Positions 43,786 to 52,316 of a stretch of 64,000 nt of DNA are shown here, piece by piece. A program made the translations under genes and the position numbers. The stretch comes from JBFMHP01 sp040752855 (GTDB lineage Bacteria > Pseudomonadota > Gammaproteobacteria > RBG-16-57-12). The DNA lies in the NCBI GenBank assembly GCA_040752855.1, contig JBFMHP010000019.1:248001-312000 (forward strand), written 5' to 3'. Numbering within the stretch: position 1 is the first letter of the stretch; every line of letters starts with the position of its first letter. The notes below the pieces were generated by a model, which was not told the DNA's origin, did no database searches, and was given only the letters and a program-made list of their open reading frames with translations.

Positions 43786-44115
43786 ATGCAAGAACACAAC
43801 ATTTGGTCGCTGGACAAGCATCAAGACATCAAGGCGCTCTTGCTGCTGCTGGAGCAACAGGTCGGGCGCGGGCGCTTCTGGCTCACCACCGAGCTGCTCG
43901 ATCCGCAGGCGGTGCGCATCACGCCCGCGGTTGCCAGCCCCGAGGTTTCGGTCTATCTCTATTGCTATGCCCAACCGCCGGGCCATTACGGTGTAGATCT
44001 GGAATACCCGCGCATGATCGAGCAGGAGGCCAACGACCAGACCGTGCGCCTAAACGAGCTGGACGTGGATCGGACACTGGAGCACATCATTTTGCACCTG
44101 GAACTGGAGCATTGA
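43786..44115 (+). CDS. Conserved nif-cluster protein of unknown function
   Basis: The 109-residue protein (MQEHNIWSLDKHQDIKALLL, then RFWLTTELLDPQAVRITPA and HYGVDLEYPRM) shows no family I can name. The start at 43786 was chosen because the upstream part of the frame has no conserved character. It is followed two bases later by the nitroreductase gene and lies after the PCP_red gene, so it belongs to the plus-strand nif operon. Confidence 0.6.
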   Translation: MQEHNIWSLDKHQDIKALLLLLEQQVGRGRFWLTTELLDPQAVRITPAVASPEVSVYLYCYAQPPGHYGVDLEYPRMIEQEANDQTVRLNELDVDRTLEHIILHLELEH

Positions 44116-44117
44116 AC

Positions 44118-45800
44118 ATGACGGGACGTCCGGTACAAAACCGCCGCTTCTGCCAGCCCCAGCCGGGACTGGACATCATGCGCTTTGCTGGCGCTCGTGC
44201 ACAAATCCTGGCCTATCACCAGCGCACCAAACATAGCGTCCATGGCTATGCCCTCGGACCGGCCAGCCTCGACTGGGACGCCCAGCCCAATCCCTATCGC
44301 CGCTATGAAAAGTGCGAATCCCTGAAGCTGCCTTTCACAACTCCCTCACACAGTTATGGCGCCTTATTCGGCGATGAGATCCCTGCCGCCGCGCTCTCCC
44401 GCGACAGCCTCGCGCAACTGCTGGAATACGCCCTATCGCTGGCGGCCATCAAGGTCTTCGGCGTCGACAGCTGGACGGTGCGCTGCAATCCCTCCAGCGG
44501 CAATCTACACCCCACCGAGGCCTATCTGATCAGCAGCGATGTCGACGGCCTGACCAATGGCGTCTATCACTACAACAGTCAGGATCACGCACTGGAGCGA
44601 CGCGCACACTGGTCACATCCCAGCCTTGCCGGCGCCTACATTGCCCTGACATCGGTGCACTGGCGCGAGGCCTGGAAGTACGGCGAGCGCGCCTACCGTT
44701 ACTGTCAATTGGATATCGGCCATGCCATCGGCGCGCTGCGCTACAGCGCTGCGCTACTGGGCTGGAAGCTTCACCTCGAAACCCGGATCAGCGACCGCGC
44801 CCTGGCCCGCTTGTGCGGCACCGACCGCAACGATGACTTCGCCGGCGTCGAGCCCGAGGCGCCAGACCTGCTGTTGCGCATCGAACAAAGCCCGGCATTG
44901 ACTGATACAAGTGTCGCTGCTTTTCTCGCGAACGCCGAATGGTTCGGCCTGCCCAACCTGCTCGATCCGCGCCCGCTGTATGAATGGCAGATCATCGATC
45001 AGGTCAGCCAGGCCTGCGAAAAACCGCCTTCGTCGATCAATACCCCCCGTAGGAGCCTGCCCTGCAGGCGATCGACGGATGTTCGCGAGCAGGGCTCGCT
45101 CCTACGAGAGGGGCCAACACAGCATACCCCCGCCGCCCAGCTGATCAAACAACGGCGCAGCGCCCTGGCCTTCCGGCCCGATCAGACGATGGATCGCGCA
45201 AGCTTCAACGCCATCCTCACCGCACTGCTGCCCGAGCGGTACACCCTGCCCTTTGATTTGTTGCCACACACCCCGCGCCTGCACCCGGTGCTGTTCGTCC
45301 ATCGCGTAGCGGGACTGACGCCGGGGCTGTATTGCCTGCCGCGCCGCGCCGAGATGAAGACCACATTGCAAGCGGTGATGCACGCTCAATTTCTATGGGA
45401 GCCGATCGACGACGTCCTGCCACTTTATCTGCTGCAAGAAGGCGATGCCCGCGCCCTCGCCAAGCAGATCTGTTGTCATCAGAACATCGCCAGCGACAGC
45501 GCCTTCGCTCTCGGCATGCTGGCCGAATTTGGGTCCATATTGAGCGATGATGAAACCGGCTGGCGTTACCGCGAATTGCACTGGGAGGCCGGACTGCTGG
45601 GCCAGGCGCTTTATCTGGAGGCCGAGGCCCATGGCTATCGCGGCACCGGCATCGGCTGTTATCTCGACGACCTGTTTCACGAGCTGCTGGGACTTGGTGA
45701 TCAGCGGTTCCAAAGCCTCTATCACTTCACCGTTGGCAGTCCTGTGCTGGATTCGCGCATCAGCACGCGCCCGCCTTATTTATCTAGGAGTCCGTCATGA
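44118..45800 (+). CDS. Double SagB-type nitroreductase-like protein
   Basis: The 560-residue protein has two nitroreductase-fold halves. The first (~50-290) contains RCNPSSGNLHPTEAYLI, GVYHYNSQDHAL and YCQLDIGHAIGALRYSAALLGW. The second (~325-550) contains QLIKQRRSALAF, LYCLPRRAEMKTTL and LHWEAGLLGQALYLEAEAHGYRGTGIG. This is the SagB/ThcOx-like branch, which uses flavin. The linker between the halves carries an in-frame REP element (45049-45105, 57 bases) translated as RRSLPCRRSTDVREQGSLL. The stop overlaps the rhodanese-ankyrin start. The substrate is unknown; a redox role in nitrogen fixation is inferred from position. Confidence 0.75.
   Translation: MTGRPVQNRRFCQPQPGLDIMRFAGARAQILAYHQRTKHSVHGYALGPASLDWDAQPNPYRRYEKCESLKLPFTTPSHSYGALFGDEIPAAALSRDSLAQLLEYALSLAAIKVFGVDSWTVRCNPSSGNLHPTEAYLISSDVDGLTNGVYHYNSQDHALERRAHWSHPSLAGAYIALTSVHWREAWKYGERAYRYCQLDIGHAIGALRYSAALLGWKLHLETRISDRALARLCGTDRNDDFAGVEPEAPDLLLRIEQSPALTDTSVAAFLANAEWFGLPNLLDPRPLYEWQIIDQVSQACEKPPSSINTPRRSLPCRRSTDVREQGSLLREGPTQHTPAAQLIKQRRSALAFRPDQTMDRASFNAILTALLPERYTLPFDLLPHTPRLHPVLFVHRVAGLTPGLYCLPRRAEMKTTLQAVMHAQFLWEPIDDVLPLYLLQEGDARALAKQICCHQNIASDSAFALGMLAEFGSILSDDETGWRYRELHWEAGLLGQALYLEAEAHGYRGTGIGCYLDDLFHELLGLGDQRFQSLYHFTVGSPVLDSRISTRPPYLSRSPS
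45049..45105. repeat. REP element inside the nitroreductase gene
   Basis: GTAGGAGCCTGCCCTGCAGG ... GCAGGGCTCGCTCCTAC is a complete inverted REP pair. At 57 bases it preserves the reading frame exactly and encodes a basic linker. Confidence 0.88.
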
Positions 45801-46537
45801 AGTTCAAAGAAATCACCGTTGCCCAGACTCAAGCGCTGATCGCCAGCCGCGAGGTGGTATTGCTCGACCGGCGCGATGCGCAGAGCTATCGCGCCGGACA
45901 CATCGAGCAGGCCATGCTGGCCCACGACGGCCTGATCGAAAGCCTGATCAACAAACGCGATCGCAGCCGGCCCATCGTGATCTATTGTTATAAAGGCAAC
46001 GACAGCAAAGAGCTGGCGGCCCTGTTCGGCCAGTTCGGTTTCGAGGCCTACAGCGTGATCGGCGGTTACACCGAATGGAAAAAACAGATTCAAAAATTGA
46101 CGCAGAAAACACTGGATTGGCTCAAGGCGCAAGGCTTTGCCGATAGCGACATTCACACCACCATCGCCAACCGCACCACGCCCCTGATGCACGCCTGCCG
46201 CCACGGCGCGCTGGAGATCGCGCGGGAACTGATCGAGGCCGGTGCCGAGCTCAACCAGCGCAACGCCGACGGCAACACCGCGCTTTGGTTGGCGTGCTAT
46301 GCCAATTATGTCGAGATCATCAGGCTGCTGATCGCCGCCGGAGCCGATCTGAACAATCAAAACGACAACGGGGCCACCGCCCTGCTCTACGCCGCCTCGG
46401 CCGGTCGCACCGAATCGGTCAAATGCCTGCTGGCGGGCGGCGCCGACCCGCATCTTGCCACCCTGGATGATTTCTCAGCGCTGGATGTAGCCGCCAACCG
46501 CGACATCCTGGGGATGCTGCGCCCGTACTTCGGATAA
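45797..46537 (+). CDS. Rhodanese-ankyrin fusion protein
   Basis: The 246-residue protein has an N-terminal rhodanese domain, residues 1-105, with the active Cys in the loop IVIYCYKGNDS near residue 62 (C-Y-K-G-N-D). About three ankyrin repeats follow, residues 125-235 (TPLMHACRHGALEIARELIEAG, NTALWLACYANYVEIIRLLI, ATALLYAASAGRTESVKCLL). Rhodanese proteins move sulphane sulphur, which fits cluster assembly. Rhodanese-ankyrin fusions occur in other proteobacterial nif clusters. The start overlaps the nitroreductase stop. Confidence 0.85.
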   Translation: MKFKEITVAQTQALIASREVVLLDRRDAQSYRAGHIEQAMLAHDGLIESLINKRDRSRPIVIYCYKGNDSKELAALFGQFGFEAYSVIGGYTEWKKQIQKLTQKTLDWLKAQGFADSDIHTTIANRTTPLMHACRHGALEIARELIEAGAELNQRNADGNTALWLACYANYVEIIRLLIAAGADLNNQNDNGATALLYAASAGRTESVKCLLAGGADPHLATLDDFSALDVAANRDILGMLRPYFG

Positions 46538-46555
46538 AAGACGGAGGAGTCCACC

Positions 46556-46873
46556 GTGTCCAAAATCATCAATTTTCCGATGCAGGACAAAGCCAACCGT
46601 TCCGAACTCGAAAAGGTGATCGACAAGGCGCTGGCCAATATTCCCGAACGCGACCGCAAACGGCTGAAATTCGAGCTGATTAAGACCATCGACGGCTATG
46701 ACAGCTTCTTCACCGAATGGTCCATTTCATTACCCAAGGACACCGACAAACAGACCCTGCAACAGCTCTACGACATCGCTCACCGCGAGCACGCCCGTAA
46801 GATGCGGATGCTGGCCGACATCGTCAAACTGAAAATCGAAAGTCTGGTGAACGCCTATCAGCGGCATTCGTAG
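46556..46873 (+). CDS. Small helical protein of unknown function
   Basis: The 105-residue protein is predicted to be mainly helical and highly charged (RSELEKVIDKALANIPERDR, KFELIKTIDGYDSFFTEW). The start at 46556 has GGAG a few bases upstream. It ends the plus-strand nif operon and is convergent with the SulP gene. I do not recognise a family. Confidence 0.6.
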   Translation: MSKIINFPMQDKANRSELEKVIDKALANIPERDRKRLKFELIKTIDGYDSFFTEWSISLPKDTDKQTLQQLYDIAHREHARKMRMLADIVKLKIESLVNAYQRHS

Positions 46874-46919
46874 TCAACCGATATTGCATGGCATGAAATC
46901 AATCTCATTGGCCCCTGCC

Positions 46920-48686
46920 CTACAGGCGATCTCCACCTATCTGCTGCGTGCTTTCCGGCTCCAACGCCACCGCGCGCGCCTGAAGCAGATTTTCGCAAAA
47001 GGTTAAACCCATGGGTTGCGGTTCGATTCCAGCGTTCGCGAGTTTTTCCAGCAGACGCGGCGTAAGGCCGCTGACAATCAGAGATACCTTCTTTTTGCGC
47101 ATGTTCTTGATGAGCGAATCAAACGCGACGATCCCTGTCATATCCATCATGGAAACATCCGTCATATCGAGAATCACAACCTTCACCTCCCGACTGACGC
47201 GGTGCAGAGTGGATAGCGCCTTCTCCGCCGCCCCGAAAAACAACGGGCCATTGATGTCATAAACCACCACGTGTCGCGGCAAATCCGCCAGGTGGGGATG
47301 CGCTTGCTGACTGACCATTTGGGCGCCGGTCAGATCCGCCATGCGGCGAATAAACAGCAGCGCGGCCAAGACGACACCCACGCTTACCGCCAAAACCATA
47401 TCGAATACAACCGTCAGGAAAAAGCAAGTCAGCAGTACCGCCACGTCGCTGCGCGGTGCAACATTGACAATATTATAAAAATGTTTCGCCTCGCTCATAT
47501 TCCAGGCGACAACCAACAACAACGCTGCCAGCGAGGCCATTGGCACATATGCCAGCAAACCCGCCAGGCTGATGACGGCGAGAAGCACCGTCAACGCGTG
47601 GATCACCGCAGCAATGGGTGTTCGGGCGCCGGCCCGAATGTTCGTAGCAGTACGCGCAATTGCAGCGGTGGCGGCAAATCCCCCGAAAAACGGCGCGACG
47701 ATGTTCCCCAGCCCCTGGCCCACCAACTCGGCATTGGAGTCGTGCTTGGTACCCGCCAGGCCATCCGCGACCACCGCGCACAACAGCGACTCGATGGCGC
47801 CAAGCATGGCAATGGCGAAGGCGGGGCCAATCAGGGAATGGATCATTGCAAAAGACAAACCTACCGGCTGGCCGTCTGCCCCCGGCAGCTCCCATGGCCA
47901 CACGAATAATGGCGGCAACGACGGAATACCATGCTCAAGAATACCGTTTACCGAATATGAGAAGCGCGAACCGATGGTCGCCACGCCTAAATCAGCCGAT
48001 ACAAGCCCAAGCAGCCACGCAAGCATCGCCCCCGCAATTAAGGCCATCATGTGTCCCGGAATGCGGGTTTTAAGTCGTGGCCACGCCACCATAACGGCCA
48101 AGGTAGCACCTCCGACCAAAAGATCCGGCCAATGCAGCGTCGGCAGGTTAAGGAATATAGTCCTCAGCTTCTCAAAAAAATTCCCACCGACAATGTCGAT
48201 TTCCAGCCCTAGAAAATCCTTAACCTGCATTGTCGCAATCACCACGGCGATACCCGCGGTAAACCCCGTGGTCACCGGATAGGGAATGAATTGTACCAAG
48301 CCGCCTAGACGCATCATTCCCATCGCCACCAGAATCAGACCCGCCATCAGCGTGGCGATCACCAAGCCACCGAGGCCGTAACTGTGTGCAATAGGTACAA
48401 GAATCACCACAAACGCAGCGGTAGGCCCCGAGATATTGACGCGCGACCCGCCGGTGAGCGCAATCACCAGTCCCGCGACGATCGAAGTGTATAATCCATA
48501 CTGGGGCGGTACCCCGCAGGCGATAGCGAGCGCCATGGCCAGCGGCACCGCGACAATACCCACTGTAATTCCCGCCATCAGATCGGCGCGAAAATCGCCC
48601 AAGCCGTAGCCAGTTGCCAGACTTTCGCGTAGCGCCACGCCAACGGCTGGCGCAGTGTTTTTTAATTCATGCAATCTCTGAGTCAT
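46920..48686 (-). CDS. SulP family anion transporter
   Basis: SulP proteins carry sulphate, bicarbonate or other anions. The 588-residue product has about 12 membrane helices. The family signature lies near residues 40-80 (GITVGIVAVPLAMALAIACGVPPQYGLYTS). A C-terminal STAS domain starts near 445 (HVVVYDINGPLFFGAAEKALSTL, VVILDMTDVSMMDMTGIVAF). The nif cluster setting makes sulphate or molybdate supply tempting, but the modABC genes cover molybdate and the substrate cannot be read from the sequence. Confidence 0.88.
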   Translation of the reverse strand: MTQRLHELKNTAPAVGVALRESLATGYGLGDFRADLMAGITVGIVAVPLAMALAIACGVPPQYGLYTSIVAGLVIALTGGSRVNISGPTAAFVVILVPIAHSYGLGGLVIATLMAGLILVAMGMMRLGGLVQFIPYPVTTGFTAGIAVVIATMQVKDFLGLEIDIVGGNFFEKLRTIFLNLPTLHWPDLLVGGATLAVMVAWPRLKTRIPGHMMALIAGAMLAWLLGLVSADLGVATIGSRFSYSVNGILEHGIPSLPPLFVWPWELPGADGQPVGLSFAMIHSLIGPAFAIAMLGAIESLLCAVVADGLAGTKHDSNAELVGQGLGNIVAPFFGGFAATAAIARTATNIRAGARTPIAAVIHALTVLLAVISLAGLLAYVPMASLAALLLVVAWNMSEAKHFYNIVNVAPRSDVAVLLTCFFLTVVFDMVLAVSVGVVLAALLFIRRMADLTGAQMVSQQAHPHLADLPRHVVVYDINGPLFFGAAEKALSTLHRVSREVKVVILDMTDVSMMDMTGIVAFDSLIKNMRKKKVSLIVSGLTPRLLEKLANAGIEPQPMGLTFCENLLQARAVALEPESTQQIGGDRL

Positions 48687-49173
48687 ATTTTTTCGTAAAC
48701 CTCTGCAATCCTTTCAATCGATGATTGCGGCGCGCACCTCGCCGCTGGCAGCGTTGGACGATGACCAGCACAAAGGAATCAGGAGGGACGCCAAGCAACA
48801 CTATCTAAACGAAGTTCTCATCACGCTTGTCGTGATATTCTATGATGGAAAACAACATTTGTCTCACGGCAGTCTTGCGCACCGGAAACATGGCACTTGC
48901 GCCACAACCGATAACAGGTTTAGCGGCCGAATCATGCGATTATTGACCCTGCGATCAAATATAACTGCAAAACCTTATAGATCTGTTTTTTGTTCCCTCT
49001 CCCTCAGGGAGAGGGCTAGGGTGAGGGGGTAATATCTTGATTTTACTCCCTCATCCTGTCCTTCTCCCTGAGGGAGAAGGGATGTCTTAAAACGTGTGAC
49101 AGATGTATTTGGTCGCCGGGTTAATAGTAGATATGGTGAAGCACGCCCAACGGCTCGACTGACGAGCACACAG
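48687..49173. other. Intergenic region with a MITE-like element
   Basis: The gap between sulP and the duplicated gene fragments has no convincing ORF. Bases 48941-49127 are a complete MITE-like element. Confidence 0.6.
48941..49127. repeat. MITE-like element, complete
   Basis: The left end is TATTGACCCTGCGATCAAAT and the right end is its inverse (AGATGTATTTGGTCGCCGGG then TTAATA). The inside has the two palindromic blocks CCCTCTCCCTCAGGGAGAGGG and CCTTCTCCCTGAGGGAGAAGG in the order and spacing seen at 40.1 kb. It has no coding capacity. Confidence 0.75.
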
Positions 49174-49389
49174 CTACCCCATGATGTATTGATAGGCCCT
49201 TTGCAATAATTGCAGCTCCACCGGCGGCAGGCCACGCGCCTCGGTGATCGGGATGAATCGGGCGGCGATCGATTGAGCCTCTACAAAAAGCGGATCGATG
49301 TTTTTGAAAAAGGCCAGATAGACTGGCAGGATCTGACCGGGGACATCCAGGCGCGCGCGGGCGTTATGCGCAGCGTGGCATAACCTCAT
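49174..49389 (-). pseudogene. Duplicated 3' fragment of the 49805 gene (copy 1)
   Basis: The last ~58 residues (LDVPGQILPVYLAFFKNIDP onward to QLLQRAYQYIMG) match the intact gene with few changes (L/F, S/A). The upstream part (MRLCHAAHNARAR) is unrelated, so the gene lacks its first two-thirds. A REP element follows on the higher-coordinate side. Confidence 0.8.
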
Positions 49390-49390
49390 T

Positions 49391-49447
49391 GTAGGAGCCT
49401 GCCGCGCAGGCGATTCCCGCCCATTCGCGAGCAGGGCTCGCTCCTAC
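49391..49447. repeat. REP pair
   Basis: GTAGGAGCCTGCCGCGCAGG to GCAGGGCTCGCTCCTAC, an inverted pair between duplicated fragments 1 and 2. Confidence 0.88.
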
Positions 49448-49449
49448 GA

Positions 49450-49665
49450 CTACCCCATGATGTATTGATAGGCCCTTTGCAATAATTGCAACTCCACCGG
49501 CGGCAGGCCGCGCGCCTCGGTGATCGGGATGAATCGGGCGGCAATAGCCTGGGCCTCAGCAAAAGGCGGATCGATGTTTTTGAAAAAGGCCAGATAGACT
49601 GGCAGGATCTGACCGGGGGCATCCAGGCGCGCGCGGGCGTTATGCGCAGCGTGGCATGACCTCAT
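49450..49665 (-). pseudogene. Duplicated 3' fragment of the 49805 gene (copy 2)
   Basis: It is nearly identical to fragment 1 and to the end of the intact gene (LDAPGQILPVYLAFFKNIDP...). It has the same foreign head (MRSCHAAHNARAR) and the same REP beyond it. The repeat unit is therefore gene end plus junction sequence plus REP. Confidence 0.8.
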
Positions 49666-49666
49666 T

Positions 49667-49802
49667 GTAGGAGCCTGCCGCGCAGGCGATTCCCGCCCAT
49701 TCGCGAGCAGGGCTCGCTCCTACAGCACCCAGCAAACAGATCCCGTGTAGGAGCCTGCCAGGCAGGCGATTACCGTTCATTCGCGAGCAGGCTCGCTCCT
49801 AC
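49667..49802. repeat. Two REP pairs
   Basis: Two inverted REP pairs (49667-49723 and 49747-49802) lie in tandem between fragment 2 and the intact gene, separated by 23 bases. Confidence 0.88.
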
Positions 49803-49804
49803 GA

Positions 49805-50257
49805 CTAACCCATGATGTACTGATAGGCCCTTTGCAATAATTGCAACTCCACCGGCGGCAGGCCGCGCGCCTCGGTGATCGGGATGAATCGGGCGGCAAT
49901 AGCCTGGGCCTCAGCAAACGGCGGATCGATGTTTTTGAAAAAGGCCAAATAGACCGGCAGGATCTGACCGGGGATATCCAGGCGCACGCGAAAATCCGTG
50001 ACCAGTTCGATGTCGTTGCGCGCCAGCCCCATCTCTCGCTCCAGCGCGCGCACGAGCATGCCCGGATGATGCTCGACGGTCGAGGCTTTATCCAAAATCT
50101 CTTCCTCATCCATCAGCGACGCAAGTCGCGGGATTTCCGCCGCAAAGCATATGCTGTTGCGCGGCGAGAGCAGAAACCGGACACGCGCGCTGGTGGCTTG
50201 CTTGTGAAACAGCATGATCGCGTACGAACTGGTCGGCACATTATGATCCTGGATCAT
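49805..50257 (-). CDS. Conserved nif-cluster protein, donor of the duplicated fragments
   Basis: The 150-residue protein (PTSSYAIMLFHKQATSARVRF, FAAEIPRLASLMDEEEILDK, then DIPGQILPVYLAFFKNIDPP) has no family I can name. Its start overlaps the stop of the DUF364-like gene (ATGA), so it belongs to the nifENX-linked operon. Its 3' third has been copied twice downstream together with REP sequence. Confidence 0.65.
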   Translation of the reverse strand: MIQDHNVPTSSYAIMLFHKQATSARVRFLLSPRNSICFAAEIPRLASLMDEEEILDKASTVEHHPGMLVRALEREMGLARNDIELVTDFRVRLDIPGQILPVYLAFFKNIDPPFAEAQAIAARFIPITEARGLPPVELQLLQRAYQYIMG

Positions 50258-51018
50258 CGTTTGTCGTATCCTGCCAGATCCAGCACCGCATACCTGGCTG
50301 CCTCATCGAAGATCCTCACTCCGCCCCCTTCCTTCACCACGGCGAGCAACTCGTCCTGATCATCAATCGTGACACCGGCAAGATAATCGATGCCGAAGCT
50401 GGCCAATTCCGCCAGCCACGGAACGGTGGGGCCCATCAATACCACCTTCGCGTTGCTGCCGAGCTCCGCCAGGCGCGGGAAGGTCTTGTTCACCAGTGTC
50501 GTCGTGCTGAGAAACACCCAGTCCGCATGCGGCATGAGATATTCGCAGGCCTGGGCCGGGAGATCGTTGTGACCGGGAATGAGTTCTAACACGGTGAGCT
50601 CACAATGGAGGTCGAGCTGCTCGATCCCGGGATAGCGCCCCACCACGATCACTCGTTGCCCCTTGAGGATCGGCGCAAAATGTTCGAACACTGCCAGATT
50701 GCCGCTGCCCAGCCGGGTGGCATGCCGCACCAAACCGTTCTCGAAATTGATGCTGGCATTGAGCGCTGCCACGCCCACGGTGGCCTGGTAGGTATCCCAG
50801 GATTTGAGCCACTCACCCGCCTGATGCAGACTCATACCGCGCACCTTGCCTGACCAAGGCAGGGTGCGGGTAGCGATGCCAGGGCTCATCGCCAGTCCAA
50901 TGCCATCTGCGCGACACAAGGTCCAGGTCAGACCGATCACCAGTTCCTCGATACCCTGTTCCTTATCGGCGGCACCGATGAGCAGGTCGTAGATCTCCCA
51001 CGGGTTGTGCACGATCAC
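50254..51018 (-). CDS. DUF4213/DUF364 Rossmann-like protein
   Basis: The 254-residue product matches the DUF4213-DUF364 pair, an enolase-N-like part followed by a Rossmann-like part (GQRVIVVGRYPGIEQLDLHCELTVLEL, then MPHADWVFLSTTTLVNKT, then VVLMGPTVPW). Members are linked to metal or chelate handling and appear in metal-cofactor gene clusters. The start is GTG at 51018, overlapping the upstream stop (GTGA). Involvement in molybdenum or iron handling for FeMo-co is an inference. Confidence 0.75.
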   Translation of the reverse strand: MIVHNPWEIYDLLIGAADKEQGIEELVIGLTWTLCRADGIGLAMSPGIATRTLPWSGKVRGMSLHQAGEWLKSWDTYQATVGVAALNASINFENGLVRHATRLGSGNLAVFEHFAPILKGQRVIVVGRYPGIEQLDLHCELTVLELIPGHNDLPAQACEYLMPHADWVFLSTTTLVNKTFPRLAELGSNAKVVLMGPTVPWLAELASFGIDYLAGVTIDDQDELLAVVKEGGGVRIFDEAARYAVLDLAGYDKR

Positions 51019-51395
51019 TCCGCAAGTGCTGCCATCAAGCGTGGCTCCAGCTTCAGGTTCTCAACCGTGCCCCACGCAGTGATCGCCTCGATGATCCAAC
51101 GCCGGTCGGTGGGATGCGGTTGCAACACATCGTGTTCCAGATAGAACGTTCCATCACCTCGATAATCGAGACTGCCGCACAACATGCCACCGGCGTCACG
51201 CCATTCGCCATGCAGGGATATTTCGCCGCTGTAGGGGTCGCGCTGCGTCGAATATGCCAGATCGGAAACCGTTATCCTGGGAACACGATCGCGCGCCATG
51301 CCGAGTTGCAGCAGATAGTCCGTGAGCGATTGGCACAACCGATCGCCGATTCCGCCAAACGACTTGATGCGCGCGTGCAGATCGGCGAGCGGCAT
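51015..51395 (-). CDS. Conserved nif-cluster protein
   Basis: The 126-residue protein begins MPLADLHARIKSFGGIGDRL at 51395, five bases after the upstream ferredoxin stop; longer forms overlap that gene and are not credible. It includes YSGEISLHGEWRDAGGMLCG and ends TVENLKLEPRLMAALAE. I do not recognise a named family. It is coupled to the DUF364-like gene by a GTGA overlap. Confidence 0.65.
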   Translation of the reverse strand: MPLADLHARIKSFGGIGDRLCQSLTDYLLQLGMARDRVPRITVSDLAYSTQRDPYSGEISLHGEWRDAGGMLCGSLDYRGDGTFYLEHDVLQPHPTDRRWIIEAITAWGTVENLKLEPRLMAALAE

Positions 51396-51400
51396 GCGAC

Positions 51401-51727
51401 TTAACCCCACACCTCGGCAGGCAGTTTGAGACGCTCGACCGGCTTGTCTCCCAGCAGGTGTTGATCGATGATCTCCTTGACATCGACGGCGCTCACCCTG
51501 CCGTACATCACACCCTCGGGATACACCAGCACGCTCGCACCGAACATGCAGGGACCCAGGCAACCGGTATTGGTCACGGCGATCTTGTCGAATAGCTGGC
51601 GTGTCTGAATCTCATTGATAAAGGCCTCCATCACGCCAGCGCAGCCCTTTTCCATGCACGAGCCCCGTGGGTGACCCTGCGGGCGCCCTTGGGTACAGAC
51701 GAATACGTGTTTGTTTGGTTTTGGCAT
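51401..51727 (-). CDS. Thioredoxin-like [2Fe-2S] ferredoxin
   Basis: The 108-residue protein has the four cysteines of the Clostridium pasteurianum-type 2Fe-2S ferredoxins with thioredoxin-like fold: VFVCTQ, CMEKGC, and TNTGCLGPCMFG. It also has the YPEGVMYGRVSAVDVKEIID ending. The start at 51727 (MPKPNKHVFVCTQ) gives the normal N-terminus. It is placed in nif clusters of Azotobacter and relatives and may supply electrons for nitrogenase or its cofactor assembly. Confidence 0.85.
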   Translation of the reverse strand: MPKPNKHVFVCTQGRPQGHPRGSCMEKGCAGVMEAFINEIQTRQLFDKIAVTNTGCLGPCMFGASVLVYPEGVMYGRVSAVDVKEIIDQHLLGDKPVERLKLPAEVWG

Positions 51728-51793
51728 GCAAAGCACTCCAACTCGGTGATGGGTATGCATGTTCGTTACTGCATACCGCGTTACAACAAACGA

Positions 51794-52084
51794 TTACGCC
51801 GCGAACGGCGCGTGGCTGTGACAATTCTTCGGGCACACCTTGGAGCAGGACTGACAGCCGATGCAATCCAATGCGTCCTTGATCGCCATGACCATCGAGG
51901 TATCGTCAGAAAAGCCGTCACCGTCGGATTCATCATCCTCGCGTTCGACCAGATCGAACACGTCGCGCGGACAGACCTTGAAGCAGCGGCCGCAGCCGAT
52001 GCAGGTCGTCTGATCGAGATCGGTGATGAATGCCGGGGTCCATGCTGCCCCGCCACGGGTAACGCCGGTAATTAAATCTGCCAT
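51794..52084 (-). CDS. fdxB: Nif-specific ferredoxin III, FdxB
   Basis: The 96-residue protein has two 4Fe-4S motifs (CIGCGRCFKVCP and CIGCQSCSKVCPKNC) with a long acidic insert between them (EREDDESDGDGFSDD), the pattern of nif-specific ferredoxin III. An ATG at 52084 fits the GGAG seven bases upstream; a second ATG at 52090 is too close to it. It follows the DUF683 gene with two bases between. Confidence 0.9.
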   Translation of the reverse strand: MADLITGVTRGGAAWTPAFITDLDQTTCIGCGRCFKVCPRDVFDLVEREDDESDGDGFSDDTSMVMAIKDALDCIGCQSCSKVCPKNCHSHAPFAA

Positions 52085-52086
52085 GT

Positions 52087-52302
52087 TCATACTCCGCTTT
52101 GTACTGCGGCCAAGGCATCGGCCGCGTCTTTCCACGCCTTGCACGCATCGTAGGTGGCCTGCGATATCGCCGGCAGATCCAGATAGGCCGCCGGCAGACG
52201 ATCTTCCACCAGATCGTGCAACTCAGAGGCCTTCTCGCTGGCGATGCGCTTGGCTGTCTTGACCGCTTTTTCCAAGGCTTGGATATCAACTGTTTCAGTC
52301 AT
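52087..52302 (-). CDS. DUF683 (CCE_0567-like) nif protein
   Basis: The 71-residue helical protein (DIQALEKAVKTAKRIASEKA, LHDLVEDRLPAAYLDLPAIS, YDACKAWKDAADAL) is the small DUF683 family that occurs between the DUF269 and ferredoxin genes in nif clusters. It forms a two-helix hairpin in known members. The role is not known. Confidence 0.88.
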   Translation of the reverse strand: MTETVDIQALEKAVKTAKRIASEKASELHDLVEDRLPAAYLDLPAISQATYDACKAWKDAADALAAVQSGV

Positions 52303-52316
52303 TGGCCTGCCTCCTC

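Noticed and set aside
47271..48282. Plus-strand ORFs opposite sulP
   Set aside because: They are shadows of the SulP gene, whose membrane helices and STAS domain are clear.
49391..49802. Possible CRISPR or tRNA-like structures
   Set aside because: The hairpins are REP pairs (GTAGGAGC...GCTCCTAC) and the repeated stretches between them are gene fragments.
51015..51563. 182-residue version of the gene after the 2Fe-2S ferredoxin
   Set aside because: The first 56 residues overlap the ferredoxin gene in another frame. The ATG at 51395 is adjacent to its stop and fits an operon.
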